NCBI GenBank assembly: GCA_022566735.1
Contig: JADFIG010000008.1
Coordinates: forward strand, 58,163 to 122,162
Direction of reading: 5' to 3'
Length of the DNA stretch: 64,000 bases
Origin: Pseudomonadota bacterium
Lineage (GTDB): Bacteria > Pseudomonadota > Gammaproteobacteria > Burkholderiales > Burkholderiaceae_C
The notes beneath the pieces were generated by a model, which worked only from the letters and a program-made list of their open reading frames with translations, was not told the origin of the DNA and ran no database searches. Made by a program: the position numbers and the translations under genes. This document shows positions 23,008-34,114 of the stretch, in pieces (position 1 is the stretch's first letter; every line of letters begins with the position of its first letter).

Positions 23008-24411
23008 TCAGTGGGGCTTGAAGGTGACACGATCAGGCACTTGCTTGAAGGTGCCCAGCTGGCTCCACCAGGGCATCAGCACGAAGAAGCCGAAGTAGAT
23101 CAGGGTGCCGACCTGGCTGACCTTCTCGCCCACGGGCGACGGCGGTTGCACGCCCAGGTAACCCAGGATCAGGAAGTTGATGACGAACACCAGGTACACC
23201 AGCTTGTGCCAGTCCGGACGGTAGCGGATCGACTTGACCGGGCTCTTGTCGAACCAGGGCAGACCGGCCAGGATCACCACGGCGCCGCCCATCACGGCCA
23301 CGCCCCAGAACTTGGCTTCGAAGGTCTTGAGCAGACCGATCACCACGGCGGCGACCACCAGGCCGGCGACCTTGGTCTTGCCATCGCCCTGGCCCTTGAC
23401 CAGGTTCAGCACCGCACCCAGGCCGATGATGACGGCCAGGACGTTGACGAGGTCATCGGTGGTGGCACGCAGCATCGAGTAGAACGGCGTGAAGTACCAG
23501 ACCGGCGCGATGTGCGGCGGGGTCTTGAACGGGTCGGCCGGGATGAAGTTGTTGAACTCCAGGAAGTAGCCGCCGAATTCAGGCATGAAGAAGATCACGG
23601 CCGTGAACAGGAACAGGAAACCACCCACGCCCAGCAGGTCGTGCACCGAGTAGTAGGGGTGGAAGGGCACGCCGTCCAGCGGATGGCCATGGGCATCCTT
23701 GGGGCCTTGCTTGATTTCCACACCGTCGGGGTTGTTCGAACCCACTTCGTGCAGCGCGATGATGTGCGCCACCACCAGGCCCAGCAGGACCAGGGGCACC
23801 GCGATCACGTGCAGCGAGAAGAAGCGGTTCAGGGTGGCATCGCCCACGACGTAGTCGCCGCGGATCAGGATGGCCAGGTCCGGACCGACGAAGGGCACGG
23901 CAGCGAACAAGTTGATGATCACCTGGGCGCCCCAGAAGGACATCTGGCCCCAGGGCAGCAGGTAGCCCATGAAGGCTTCGGCCATCAGGCACAGGAAGAT
24001 CAGGCAACCGAAGATCCAGACCAGCTCGCGCGGGGTCCGGTAAGAGCCGTAGATCAGGCCACGGTACATGTGCAGGTACACGACCACGAAGAACGCCGAG
24101 GCGCCGGTGGAGTGCATGTAGCGGATCAGCCAGCCCCAGGGCACATCGCGCATGATGTACTCGACCGAGGCGAACGCCAGGGCGGCGTCCGGCTTGTAGT
24201 TCATGACCAGGAAGATGCCGGTCACGATCTGGATCACCAGCACCAGCAGGGCCAGCGAGCCGAAGAAGTACCAGAAGTTGAAGTTCTTCGGGGCGTAGTA
24301 CTCCGACAGGTGCTCTTTGTAGAGCTTGGACGCCGGGAAGCGGTTGTCCACCCAGTTCAGGAGCTTTTCGCCGGCGGACGCGCCGGCAGGAGCTTGTTTC
24401 ATTTCAGCCAT
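23008..24411 (-). CDS. petB: Cytochrome b of the bc1 complex
   Basis: A 467-residue membrane protein with the full-length cytochrome b plan. The N-terminal half contains the haem-binding helices (STGASAFFVVVYLHMYRGL and FSLHVIAVPLVLLGLVVAH) and the GYLLPWGQMSFWGAQV stretch; the quinol-oxidation site motif is present as a PEFG variant in FFMPEFGGYF instead of the common PEWY region order. The C-terminal half spans further helices. It oxidises ubiquinol and recycles electrons in the Q cycle. Preceded by petA with a 14-base gap. Confidence 0.96.
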   Translation of the reverse strand: MAEMKQAPAGASAGEKLLNWVDNRFPASKLYKEHLSEYYAPKNFNFWYFFGSLALLVLVIQIVTGIFLVMNYKPDAALAFASVEYIMRDVPWGWLIRYMHSTGASAFFVVVYLHMYRGLIYGSYRTPRELVWIFGCLIFLCLMAEAFMGYLLPWGQMSFWGAQVIINLFAAVPFVGPDLAILIRGDYVVGDATLNRFFSLHVIAVPLVLLGLVVAHIIALHEVGSNNPDGVEIKQGPKDAHGHPLDGVPFHPYYSVHDLLGVGGFLFLFTAVIFFMPEFGGYFLEFNNFIPADPFKTPPHIAPVWYFTPFYSMLRATTDDLVNVLAVIIGLGAVLNLVKGQGDGKTKVAGLVVAAVVIGLLKTFEAKFWGVAVMGGAVVILAGLPWFDKSPVKSIRYRPDWHKLVYLVFVINFLILGYLGVQPPSPVGEKVSQVGTLIYFGFFVLMPWWSQLGTFKQVPDRVTFKPH

Positions 24412-24425
24412 CGTGACTTCTCCGC

Positions 24426-25022
24426 TCAGGCCTTCTTGTCTTCACCAATCAGCAGCTTGGTGTCCGACAGGTACATGTGGGGCGGCACTTCCAGGTTGTC
24501 CGGAGCCGGCTTGTTCTTGAAGACGCGACCTGCCAGGTCGAAGGTCGAGCCGTGGCAAGGGCACAGGAAGCCGCCCGGCCAGTCGTCGGGCAGCGAGGGC
24601 TGCGCACCGGCCTGGAACTTGGACGAGGGCGAGCAGCCCAGGTGGGTGCAGATGCCCACGGCGATCATGACGTCCGGCTTGATCGAGCGGTGCTCGTTGC
24701 GGGCGTACTCGGGCGTCATTTCCAGCTTGCGCTCGGACTTGGGGTCGGCCAGCTGGCCGTCGATCTTGCTCAGGCCGGCGACCTGCTCGGGCGTGCGCTT
24801 GAGGATCCACACGGGCTTGCCACGCCATTCGACCGTCATCATCTCGCCCGGCTTGAGGGCGCTGATATCAGCCTCGACAGCGGCACCAGCTGCACGGGCG
24901 CGTTCGGAAGGTTGGAAAGTCGAAACGAAGGGGATGGCGGTGGCCACGCCGCCCACGCCACCGGCGGCGCAGGCCATGGTCACCCAGGTCCGACGGCTTT
25001 GATCCACTGGCTGATTGCTCAT
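24426..25022 (-). CDS. petA: Rieske iron-sulfur subunit of the bc1 complex
   Basis: A 198-residue protein. The N-terminus has a twin-arginine-type signal/anchor (SRRTWVTMACAAGGVGGVAT). The 2Fe-2S cluster is held by CTHLGC and CPCHGS, separated by the usual loop. Export of Rieske proteins uses the Tat pathway, whose genes lie about 5 kb away. ATG 25022 is chosen over an upstream frame. First gene of the petABC operon; it diverges from mscL. Confidence 0.96.
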   Translation of the reverse strand: MSNQPVDQSRRTWVTMACAAGGVGGVATAIPFVSTFQPSERARAAGAAVEADISALKPGEMMTVEWRGKPVWILKRTPEQVAGLSKIDGQLADPKSERKLEMTPEYARNEHRSIKPDVMIAVGICTHLGCSPSSKFQAGAQPSLPDDWPGGFLCPCHGSTFDLAGRVFKNKPAPDNLEVPPHMYLSDTKLLIGEDKKA

Positions 25023-25272
25023 GGGTATCCTCAGGGACTGATGGGACGATGACATTGAATGGGGTCAACTCGGCATTGTAACGGACACCAACCCCCACTT
25101 TGGCGCCATCCGCCTGCACGACCGCTCGGAGCCCACGCGCCCCGCTTCGCACAGGGTGCGACATTTCCGCCACACTGGCCTGTCCAGAGCCCCACCGGCG
25201 CAGCGCCCTGGGCTGCACACCTGCGCCAACTCGTTCTACATTGAACGTGGATTTGTCACACAGGAGCGAGCA

Positions 25273-25692
25273 ATGGGTTTTTTCAGCGAATTCAAGGAGT
25301 TTGCCGTCAAGGGCAACGTGGTCGATCTGGCGGTCGGTGTGATCATCGGCGGCGCCTTCGGCAAGATCGTCGACTCCGTGGTCAATGACCTGATCATGCC
25401 CCTGGTCGGCAAGGTCGTCGGCGGGCTGGACTTCAGCAACTACTACATCGCCCTGGCCGGCCAGGCGCCGGGCCTGACGCTGGCAGATGCCAAAAAAGCC
25501 GGCGCGGTGTTCGCCTACGGCAGCTTCATCACCGTGGCATTGAATTTCGCCATCCTGGCGTTCATCATCTTTCTCATGATCAAGCAGATCAACCGCCTCA
25601 AGCGCGAGGAGCCGGCCGCCCCTGCCGCCGCCCCGGTCACGCCCGAGGACATCGTGTTGCTTCGTGAGATTCGTGACAGTTTGAAAAAATGA
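25273..25692 (+). CDS. mscL: Large-conductance mechanosensitive channel MscL
   Basis: A 139-residue inner-membrane channel of normal length. N-terminal [20 protein letters not shown] leads into the pore helix ([19 protein letters not shown]); the second helix is [20 protein letters not shown], followed by the cytoplasmic bundle ending in [11 protein letters not shown]. It opens under membrane tension to release solutes after osmotic downshift. AGGAG at 25262-25266 supports ATG 25273. Confidence 0.97.
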   Translation: MGFFSEFKEFAVKGNVVDLAVGVIIGGAFGKIVDSVVNDLIMPLVGKVVGGLDFSNYYIALAGQAPGLTLADAKKAGAVFAYGSFITVALNFAILAFIIFLMIKQINRLKREEPAAPAAAPVTPEDIVLLREIRDSLKK

Positions 25693-25789
25693 CGCAAGAC
25701 GGGCGAACCCCGTCCGATAACCATCGATGAAAGGCAGTCCCACGTCCGGGCTGCCGCCATGACCCGATGCCCCTGACTGGATACGCCTC

Positions 25790-28342
25790 GTGAACGACCC
25801 TCGACTCGACTCCGTGCTGCAGGCCGCCGCCAGCCGCATCCAGGCAGCGGTGTCGAAGGCAGTCGACAAAGTCGCGGTCCAGCTGGGACCGCTGGCCCTG
25901 GCTGCGACCAGCAACCAGGCGCGCCAGCAACTGATGACGTGCGAGCGCGAACTCAAGCTCAAGGCCGACCGCATCCTGCGGAGCTTCCAGCGCGAGTTCC
26001 AGGACCAGCTCGACAAGCTCCAGCGCCCCGCCCAGGTGGGCAGCCCCGCCCCCGCCGCCCAGCCCGACTGGGACGCCCTCTCGCTGGTCGACAACCAGGA
26101 GGTCGAGCGCGGCGTGTGGGCCGACCGGCTGGCCCAGACCCTCACCCAGGATTGCGAGGAACACCTCAAGGGCCTGTTCGCGCACGTGGCCACCTTGCTC
26201 AGCGACAAGGCCGCCGAGCAGAACCCGCTGCGCCCGCAGGCCGTGGCCAAGGCATTGCTTGAGGCCCTGGCGGGCGCCGAATGCGACGAAGACACCTGCC
26301 TGACGCTGGCCGGCCAGATGGGCCGCGTGCTGGGGCCTGAACTCAACGCCGCCTACGGCCTGATCGTGCAGGACATGCGCCAGCGCGGCATCCAGGCACA
26401 GGGCATGGCGGTGCACCGCAGCCGCGGCGCATCCAGCGGGCATGGCGCGTTCAGCCCGTCCGCCGCGGGCGGCCTGCCCACCGACATGTCTGCCCTGGCC
26501 AGCAAGTCAGGCGCCTTCCCCGAAAGCGGTCGCATGCCGCCCAGCGGTTTCGCCCCGACCCTGCCTGCCCCGATGAGCCTGCAGGCCCACCAGCGTGCGG
26601 CGCAGGCGCTCAGCCACATGTTCGGCGTGAACCTGCCCACCGCCCCGATGGGCATGGACAGCGGCTTCCTGATGGGCCACGCCGACAGCCTGGGCCACAG
26701 CGCGGCAGCGCAAGCCGCGCGCTCCGACTTCCAGCACCTGCTGCGGCGCATCGCCCTGCAGCCCGCGCCCGTGGCCTGGTCCGCGGACCATGGGCTGGGC
26801 GCCATGGGGGGGCTGGGCGCGGCGACAGGCGCCGACCTGGCCGCCGGCCAGGGCATGGGCAGCGCGGCCGAAGGCATGGCCGCCGCCAGCTTTGCCGGCC
26901 CGATGATGGCCGTCAACCTGATCCGCGCACACCGCGAGGAGCTCATCCAGGCCACCGGCGGCGCGGCCCTGGACCAGATGGTCATCGACATCGTCGCCGC
27001 GCTGTTCGACCAGGTCCTCTCCGACCCCAAGGTGGCGCCGCAGATGGCCCGCCAGATCGCCCGCCTGCAGATGCCGGTGCTGCGTGTCGCCATGGGCGAC
27101 ATGAGCTTCTTCAACTCGCGCAAGCACCCGGTGCGGCGCTTCGTCAACCGCATCGCCACGCTGTCGGCCTCCTTCGACGACTACGAGCAGGGGGCCGGCC
27201 TGGCCTGCCTGGAACGCGTCACGGCCCTGGTCAACGCCATCGTCGAGGGCGACTTCGACAACATGGCGGTCTACGAGTCCAAGCTCGGCGAGCTGGAGTC
27301 GTTCATCGACGATGAAAGCGCCCGCGACGCCGCCGAGCACGCCGCCGTCGCCGCGCTGCTGAGCGGCAAGGAAGCCGACCTGCGGGTGCAGCAGCGCTAC
27401 ATGCAGATCCTCAAGCGCGAGCTGGCCGATGTCGAGCTGCCGGAGTTCGTGCGCGACTTCATCACCCAGATCTGGAGCCAGGTGCAGGTGATGGCGACGG
27501 CGCGCGACGGCGCGGGCTCGCCCTTCTCGCAGCGCATGAAGAAGGCCGGCCACGACCTCGCCCTGAGCGTGCAGCCCAAGGGGCACCCGCAGTTGCGCAA
27601 AGCCTTCCTGTTGACGCTGCCCGGACTGATGCGCGACCTCAACGAGGGCCTGGGCCTGATCCAGTGGCCGGAAGAAGCCAAGCAGGCCTTCTTTGCACAG
27701 CTGCTGCCGGCCCACGCCGAGTGCCTGAAAACCGCGCCGCACCACGACCTGACGCAGCGCATGCTGGAGCAGCGCCTCAACAAGGTCGAGCAGATCGCCA
27801 TCCCCAGCCGGGAAGACGCCGCCAACGACCCCCTGCCCGCGCCCCTGGCCGACCTCTCGGCCGTGCCCACGCTCACGGTGGTGGCCGCGCTCAGCCAGGA
27901 AGAGGTCAAGCAGGCCGGCTTCGTGCCCGAAGCGGTCATCGCCAGGGAAGCCAAGGTCGACATCGACCTGGATGCGCCGGGCGAGGTCGACCCCTCGCTC
28001 AGCGAAGTCGACATCAACCTCGACGCCCCGCCCCCACCGGCTGCGGGCGCACAGCTGGTGCACCACATCCAGAAGGGCACGGCCTACCAGATGCACATGC
28101 AGGGGCAGTGGAAAAAGGTGCGCCTGACCTGGATCAGCGAGGGCCGCAACTTCTTCATCTTCACGCATGGCCAGACGCACAAGGAGACCATCTCCCTGAC
28201 GGCGCGCACCCTGGCCAAGATGTGCGAAGGCAACCGCTTCAAGGCCTTCGAGCAGGCCGAGCTGATCGAGCGGGCCACCGTGCGGGCCCGCCGCCAGCTG
28301 GCCGCGCTCAGCGCCGACGCGCGCACGCGCAGCGCCGCCTGA
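25790..28342 (+). CDS. DUF1631 family protein
   Basis: An 850-residue cytoplasmic protein starting at GTG 25790. The N-terminal part (VLQAAASRIQAAVSKAVDKV) and the central helical region with FFNSRKHPVRRFVNRIATL and the repeated acidic ERVTALVNAIVEGDF stretch are the hallmarks of DUF1631. Residues around 755-820 (YQMHMQGQWKKVRLTWISEG, then RNFFIFTH) resemble the beta-barrel of a PilZ-type domain, so binding of cyclic di-GMP or a similar ligand is possible but unproven. Residues 200-350 are a long Ala/Gly/Met-rich linker. Confidence 0.85.
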   Translation: MNDPRLDSVLQAAASRIQAAVSKAVDKVAVQLGPLALAATSNQARQQLMTCERELKLKADRILRSFQREFQDQLDKLQRPAQVGSPAPAAQPDWDALSLVDNQEVERGVWADRLAQTLTQDCEEHLKGLFAHVATLLSDKAAEQNPLRPQAVAKALLEALAGAECDEDTCLTLAGQMGRVLGPELNAAYGLIVQDMRQRGIQAQGMAVHRSRGASSGHGAFSPSAAGGLPTDMSALASKSGAFPESGRMPPSGFAPTLPAPMSLQAHQRAAQALSHMFGVNLPTAPMGMDSGFLMGHADSLGHSAAAQAARSDFQHLLRRIALQPAPVAWSADHGLGAMGGLGAATGADLAAGQGMGSAAEGMAAASFAGPMMAVNLIRAHREELIQATGGAALDQMVIDIVAALFDQVLSDPKVAPQMARQIARLQMPVLRVAMGDMSFFNSRKHPVRRFVNRIATLSASFDDYEQGAGLACLERVTALVNAIVEGDFDNMAVYESKLGELESFIDDESARDAAEHAAVAALLSGKEADLRVQQRYMQILKRELADVELPEFVRDFITQIWSQVQVMATARDGAGSPFSQRMKKAGHDLALSVQPKGHPQLRKAFLLTLPGLMRDLNEGLGLIQWPEEAKQAFFAQLLPAHAECLKTAPHHDLTQRMLEQRLNKVEQIAIPSREDAANDPLPAPLADLSAVPTLTVVAALSQEEVKQAGFVPEAVIAREAKVDIDLDAPGEVDPSLSEVDINLDAPPPPAAGAQLVHHIQKGTAYQMHMQGQWKKVRLTWISEGRNFFIFTHGQTHKETISLTARTLAKMCEGNRFKAFEQAELIERATVRARRQLAALSADARTRSAA

Positions 28343-28413
28343 CAGCTGCGGCCAGCCCCCTGCGGCCGGACACCCGGCCCGCAGCCGACCTCAAGCGCGC
28401 GCCTCCGCGGGAC

Positions 28414-29502
28414 TCAGACCGCCACGCCGCGCCCGGCCAGCAGCCGCCGCGCCATCTCCACCGCCTGGGCGAAGCTGGACGCATCGGCGCGACCGGTGCC
28501 CGCCAGGTCGAAGGCCGTGCCATGGTCGGGGCTGGTGCGCACGAAGGGCAGCCCCAGCGTCACGTTCACGCCCTGGTCCAGCCCCAGGTACTTGACCGGG
28601 ATGAGGCCCTGGTCGTGGTACATGGCCACCACCACGTCGAACTCGCCGATGTGCGCGGGCGGGGCATGGCGTGCACGCATGAAGACCGTGTCCGGCGCCC
28701 AGGGCCCGGAAGCGTCGATGCCCTCGGCGCGCGCGGCCTCGATGGCCGGGCCGATGATGCGCAGCTCCTCGTCGCCGAACAGGCCGCCTTCACCCGCGTG
28801 CGGGTTGAGCCCGGCCACACCGATGCGCGCCCGCGGCTGTCCCCAGAGCTGGGCGCTGCGGTGGGTGATGCGCAGCGTCTCCAGCACGGCGTCGAAGGTC
28901 ACCTGCTCGATGGCCTGGCGCAAGGCCACGTGGATGGTCACCAGCACCGTCTTGAGTTGCGGGTTGGCCAGCATCATGCGCACCGGCGCGATGGGCTGGC
29001 CGGGCGGCGTGCCCTCGGCCTGCAGGAGCTCGGTGTGGCCCGGGTAGGGCTCGCCCGCCAGCGCCAGCGCCTCCTTGTGCAGCGGCGCGGTGACGATGCC
29101 CGCGGCCTGGCCGGATTGCGCCAGGCGCACCGCGGCACGGATGCAGGCCGCGGCGGCCACCCCGGCACGGCGGTCCACCCGGCCGATGGGCGCGTCGAGC
29201 AGGTCCGCAGGCAGGCCCGGCGGCGCCCACACGCCCATCTGCCCCGGCGCCAGGCTGCGCCCGTGGGCTGGGTCGTCCAGACGCACCACCTCGGGGCGCA
29301 CCTCCGGTGGCAGGCAGGCCGCCGCCCGGCCCATCACCGCCGGGCAACCCACCACCGTGGCAGCGTGGGCGCCCCTGCCCCACCAGCGCGCAATGATGTC
29401 GGGGCCGATGCCGCAGGCATCCCCCATGGTCAGGGCCAGGCGGGCGCTCGGCAGCTCGGCCGCAGCATGGGAACAAAACGCGTCAGTTTGGGTGGGTGGC
29501 AC
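28414..29502 (-). CDS. pdxA: PdxA-type 4-hydroxythreonine-4-phosphate dehydrogenase
   Basis: A 362-residue protein starting at GTG 29502. It oxidises 4-phosphohydroxy-L-threonine with NAD(P) in the DXP-dependent vitamin B6 pathway. The metal-binding histidines are visible in [18 protein letters not shown] and MYHDQG, the substrate region in [13 protein letters not shown], and the C-terminus in [15 protein letters not shown]. The N-terminal loop reads [12 protein letters not shown], where most PdxA proteins have P-A instead of A-C. That difference is unlikely to abolish function, but a PdxA-like paralogue acting on another sugar acid cannot be excluded. It diverges from hisI. Confidence 0.85.
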   Translation of the reverse strand: MPPTQTDAFCSHAAAELPSARLALTMGDACGIGPDIIARWWGRGAHAATVVGCPAVMGRAAACLPPEVRPEVVRLDDPAHGRSLAPGQMGVWAPPGLPADLLDAPIGRVDRRAGVAAAACIRAAVRLAQSGQAAGIVTAPLHKEALALAGEPYPGHTELLQAEGTPPGQPIAPVRMMLANPQLKTVLVTIHVALRQAIEQVTFDAVLETLRITHRSAQLWGQPRARIGVAGLNPHAGEGGLFGDEELRIIGPAIEAARAEGIDASGPWAPDTVFMRARHAPPAHIGEFDVVVAMYHDQGLIPVKYLGLDQGVNVTLGLPFVRTSPDHGTAFDLAGTGRADASSFAQAVEMARRLLAGRGVAV

Positions 29503-29621
29503 GGGGCACCTGTGGCAAGCCAGTCAATCCAGCAGAGGATTCTCCCCCTGATCTGCGGTGCGAGGTCGCCGCGGTCGCCCGGTGCGCACTGTGCTGGCGC
29601 ACCGATTGCTACACTGTCGCC

Positions 29622-30011
29622 ATGACTTGGTTGGACGAAGTGAACTGGGACGATCGCGGGCTGGTGCCGGCCATCGCCCAGGAAGACAGCACGGGTGACG
29701 TGCTCATGGTGGCCTGGATGAACCGGGAGGCCCTGTCGCGCACGGCCGAAACCGGCGAGGCGGTGTATTTCAGCCGCTCGCGCAACAGGCTGTGGCACAA
29801 GGGCGAGGAGTCCGGCCACACCCAGAAGGTGCATGCCATCCGCCTGGATTGCGACGGCGACGTCATCCTGCTGCGCGTGACCCAGACTGGCCACGAACCC
29901 GGCATCGCCTGCCACACCGGTCGTCACAGTTGCTTCTTCCAGAAGTACGACAATGGCCAGTGGGTGACGGTGGACGCCGTCATCAAGGATCCGAAACAGA
30001 TTTATTCATGA
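29622..30011 (+). CDS. hisI: Phosphoribosyl-AMP cyclohydrolase HisI
   Basis: A 129-residue monofunctional HisI. The metal site is in [20 protein letters not shown] supplies the catalytic cysteines, and [12 protein letters not shown] and [15 protein letters not shown] are family blocks. It opens the adenine ring of PR-AMP in the third step of histidine synthesis. It is coupled by ATGA to hisE. In many bacteria HisI and HisE are fused; here they are separate, as usual in Burkholderiales. Confidence 0.96.
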   Translation: MTWLDEVNWDDRGLVPAIAQEDSTGDVLMVAWMNREALSRTAETGEAVYFSRSRNRLWHKGEESGHTQKVHAIRLDCDGDVILLRVTQTGHEPGIACHTGRHSCFFQKYDNGQWVTVDAVIKDPKQIYS

Positions 30012-30397
30012 CCCGCGACGCATCCACACACGACGTGCTGGCCCGGCTGGCCGAGGTGATCGAGTCGCGCAAGGGCGGCGACCCCGACAAGAGCTACGTG
30101 GCGCGCCTGTTCCACAAGGGCACGGACACCGTCCTGAAGAAGGTCGGCGAAGAGGCCGTGGAAGCCGTCATGGCCGGCAAGGATCTGGCCGCCGACGCCT
30201 CGGCTGCCCACCGCAAGGCCGCCATCGGCGAATTCGCCGACCTGTGGTTCCACAGCCTGGTGGCGCTGTCGCACCTCGGTCTCAGTCCCGCCGACGTGGT
30301 CAATGAACTGGCCCGCCGCGAAGGTCTGTCGGGTCTGGAAGAATTCGCCTCGCGCCCGGTCGCCGCAAGCGGGTCGGGCGCCCCGAACAAGCAGTGA
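30008..30397 (+). CDS. hisE: Phosphoribosyl-ATP pyrophosphatase HisE
   Basis: A 129-residue all-helical MazG-like protein containing [20 protein letters not shown], then [11 protein letters not shown] and [14 protein letters not shown], which together hold the acidic magnesium site. It removes pyrophosphate from PR-ATP in the second step of histidine synthesis. Its start overlaps the hisI stop, and tatA follows 45 bases later, with a perfect 12-base palindrome (CCGTGATCACGG, 30406-30417) in between. Confidence 0.95.
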   Translation: MTRDASTHDVLARLAEVIESRKGGDPDKSYVARLFHKGTDTVLKKVGEEAVEAVMAGKDLAADASAAHRKAAIGEFADLWFHSLVALSHLGLSPADVVNELARREGLSGLEEFASRPVAASGSGAPNKQ

Positions 30398-30442
30398 TTT
30401 GCAAACCGTGATCACGGGCACCTCGCCCGATTGGAGAGAGAG

Positions 30443-30670
30443 ATGGGATCGTTCAGCATTTGGCACTGGTTGATCGTGCTGGTCATCGTCGTGATGGTGT
30501 TTGGCACCAAGAAGCTCAAGAACGTCGGCTCCGACCTGGGCGCCGCGGTCAAGGGATTCAAGGACGGCATGAAGGACGGCGGCAGCGCCGACGCGCCCGC
30601 CCAGCAGGTGACCAACGAAGCCCGCCGCGACGCCAACACCGTCGACGTCGACAGCAAGACCAAGTCCTGA
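30443..30670 (+). CDS. tatA: TatA, Tat export subunit
   Basis: A 75-residue protein with a short N-terminal membrane helix ([19 protein letters not shown]), the FGTKKLKN hinge, an amphipathic helix ([17 protein letters not shown]) and a charged tail. TatA forms the protein-conducting assembly for folded proteins. GGAGAGA precedes ATG 30443. Confidence 0.96.
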   Translation: MGSFSIWHWLIVLVIVVMVFGTKKLKNVGSDLGAAVKGFKDGMKDGGSADAPAQQVTNEARRDANTVDVDSKTKS

Positions 30671-30711
30671 TGCCTGCGCATCGGGCGACAACCGCGGGCA
30701 TCTGACAGGCC

Positions 30712-31203
30712 ATGATCGACTTCGGCATCGACAAGCTCGCGCTCATCGGCGCGGTGGCGCTCATCGTCATCGGGCCGGAGCGCCTGCCGCGCGTCGCCAA
30801 GACGGTCGGCGTGCTGCTGGGCAAGGCACAGCGCTACGTCTCGCAGGTGCAAAGCGAGGTCAACCGCTCGATGGAGCTGGAAGAACTCAAGAAGGTCAAG
30901 CAGGGCCTGGCGACCGCCGCCCAGGACATCGGCCAGTCGGTGCAGGCCAGCCTCCACGAAGCGGAGTCCGCGCTCAGCGGCGCCGACACCTCGTCCGAGT
31001 CACCCGGCTTCTACAACGACCTGCCCCCTTCGCCGTACCTCGGCAGCAGCCTGCCCGTGCGCAAGAACTGGCGGCTCAAGCGGGGCGCCACGCCGCTGTG
31101 GTACAAGCAGCGCCTGGGCGTGCGCCGGCACGTGCAGTCGGGTGCCGCCCGCGTGGCGCGTTTCCGTCCGGCGGTGCCACCCTCGTCCCACCGCTCCAGC
31201 TGA
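30712..31203 (+). CDS. tatB: TatB, Tat export receptor subunit
   Basis: A 163-residue protein with the TatB start MIDFGIDKLALIGAVALIVI, the GPERLP hinge and a long amphipathic region (VAKTVGVLLGKAQRYVSQVQ). The C-terminal third is poorly conserved and basic. TatB with TatC recognises twin-arginine signals, such as the one on the Rieske protein. It ends six bases before tatC. Confidence 0.95.
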   Translation: MIDFGIDKLALIGAVALIVIGPERLPRVAKTVGVLLGKAQRYVSQVQSEVNRSMELEELKKVKQGLATAAQDIGQSVQASLHEAESALSGADTSSESPGFYNDLPPSPYLGSSLPVRKNWRLKRGATPLWYKQRLGVRRHVQSGAARVARFRPAVPPSSHRSS

Positions 31204-31209
31204 TTCCCC

Positions 31210-32019
31210 GTGACCGACCCCCAACAAGACCCCGGCGCAGGCCAAGGCCCGGATGGCAGTGAACAACCTTTCGTCAGCCACCTGGTGGAGCTGCGCGACC
31301 GGCTGATCCGCGCTGTCATCGCCATCGGCATCGCCTTCATCGCCCTGGCCATCTACCCATCGCCCGCGGGTCTGTACGACCTGCTGGCCATGCCCCTGAT
31401 CGAGCACCTGCCCAAGGGGGCCACGCTGATCGCCACCAACCCGATCTCGCCTTTCATGGTGCCGGTCAAGGTGACGATGCTGGCCGCCTTCATGCTGGCG
31501 CTGCCGGTGGTGCTCTACCAGGTCTGGGCCTTCGTGGCGCCGGGCCTGTACGCCCATGAAAAGCGCCTGGTGCTGCCGCTGATCGTCTCCAGCACCCTGC
31601 TGTTCTTCGTCGGCGTGGCCTTCTGCTACTTCTTCGTGTTCGGCAAGGTGTTCACCTTCATCCAGGAGTTCGCGCCCAAGAGCATCACCGCGGCGCCGGA
31701 CATCGAGGCCTACCTGAGCTTCGTGCTCAACATGTTCCTGGCCTTTGGCGCGGCCTTCGAGGTGCCCGTGGTGCTGGTCATCCTGGTGCGCATGGGCCTG
31801 GTGACGGTCGAGAAGCTCAAGGCCTTCCGCAGCTACTTCATCGTGATCGCCTTCGTCGTGGCTGCGGTGGTCACGCCGCCGGACGTGGTGTCGCAACTGG
31901 CGCTGGCCATCCCGATGTGCCTGCTCTACGAAGCCGGCATCTGGGCCGCCAGGCTGTTCGTCAAGCACACGCAGGCGCCCGGCACCGAACCCCAGGACCA
32001 GGACGCCGCGGCTTCCTGA
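31210..32019 (+). CDS. tatC: TatC, Tat export core subunit
   Basis: A 269-residue inner-membrane protein with six membrane segments, starting at GTG 31210. The conserved blocks HLVELRDRL, FMVPVKVTM, YQVWAFVAPGLYAHEKR and VAAVVTPPDVVSQLALA are all present. TatC binds twin-arginine signal peptides. It converges with the DegS-like gene. Confidence 0.97.
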   Translation: MTDPQQDPGAGQGPDGSEQPFVSHLVELRDRLIRAVIAIGIAFIALAIYPSPAGLYDLLAMPLIEHLPKGATLIATNPISPFMVPVKVTMLAAFMLALPVVLYQVWAFVAPGLYAHEKRLVLPLIVSSTLLFFVGVAFCYFFVFGKVFTFIQEFAPKSITAAPDIEAYLSFVLNMFLAFGAAFEVPVVLVILVRMGLVTVEKLKAFRSYFIVIAFVVAAVVTPPDVVSQLALAIPMCLLYEAGIWAARLFVKHTQAPGTEPQDQDAAAS

Positions 32020-32047
32020 GCGGACAAGGCCCGGGCCTCACTGGCCC

Positions 32048-33235
<1,188 letters not shown>

Positions 33236-33260
33236 CGATCGCAGAAAGAGGAGGCCTGTC

Positions 33261-34010
33261 GTGGTCGAAAGAGGAACACTGGTCAACCACATCCAGGCTT
33301 TGCTGGAAGTGGATCGTTTCAAGGATTATGGGCCGAACGGGCTGCAGGTGGAGGGCCGCGCCGAGGTGCGCAAGGTCGTCACCGGCGTGACCGCCAGCCT
33401 GGCGCTCATCGAGGCCGCCATCGCCGAGGGCGCCGACGCGCTGATCGTGCACCACGGCCTGTTCTGGCGCGGCCAGGATGGCCGGGTCACCGGCTGGATG
33501 CGCCAGCGCCTGGGGCAACTGCTGGCCCACGACATCAACCTGCTGGCCTACCACCTGCCGCTGGATGCCCACGCCTCGCTGGGCAACAACGCCCAGTGGG
33601 GGCAAAGGCTGGGGCTGGTGGCCGAGGGCCGCTTTGGCGATCAGGACATCGGCTTCATCGGCGCGGTGCCCGAGGCGCTGTCGCTGCAAGCCCTGGCCGA
33701 ACGGACGCAGCAGGCCATGGGCCGCGCCCCGGTGGTGGTGCCCGGCGATGGCCGGCCCCTGCGGCGTGTGGCCTGGTGCAGCGGCGGCGCGCAGGGGCAC
33801 TTCGAGCAGGCCATCGCTGCGGGGGCCGATGCCTTCCTGACCGGCGAGATCTCCGAGCCTCAGGCCCATTGCGCCCGAGAAACCGGGGTGGCCTTCCTGG
33901 CCTGCGGCCACCACGCCAGCGAGCGCTACGGGGTGCAGGCCCTGGGCGACCACCTGGCCACCCGCCTGGGCCTGCAGCACACCTTCATCGACGTGCCCAA
34001 TCCAGCCTGA
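33261..34010 (+). CDS. Nif3/YbgI-like dinuclear metal-centre protein
   Basis: A 249-residue protein. GTG 33261 is chosen because GAGGAGG at 33247-33253 precedes it. Metal ligands are in LIVHHGLFW, AYHLPLDAH and the late GHHASERYG. Blocks DYGPNGLQVEG and FLTGEISEPQAHCA are conserved. Members are annotated as type 2 GTP cyclohydrolase I or Nif3; the true cellular role is unsettled. In related genomes it neighbours petABC. Confidence 0.92.
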   Translation: MVERGTLVNHIQALLEVDRFKDYGPNGLQVEGRAEVRKVVTGVTASLALIEAAIAEGADALIVHHGLFWRGQDGRVTGWMRQRLGQLLAHDINLLAYHLPLDAHASLGNNAQWGQRLGLVAEGRFGDQDIGFIGAVPEALSLQALAERTQQAMGRAPVVVPGDGRPLRRVAWCSGGAQGHFEQAIAAGADAFLTGEISEPQAHCARETGVAFLACGHHASERYGVQALGDHLATRLGLQHTFIDVPNPA

Positions 34011-34114
34011 GTGCCGGCCCTGCGGGGCCTGAAGCGGCCACGGCACGTCGGTTGACAAGCCACCGACGTGCCGTATGCTTGGTCCATTCCAAACAAGGCA
34101 GGATCCTCCAGACC

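Noticed and set aside
22156..25002. A plus-strand frame of 948 codons opposite petABC
   Set aside because: Antisense shadow of the cytochrome bc1 genes, with His/Gln-rich composition and no recognisable domain.
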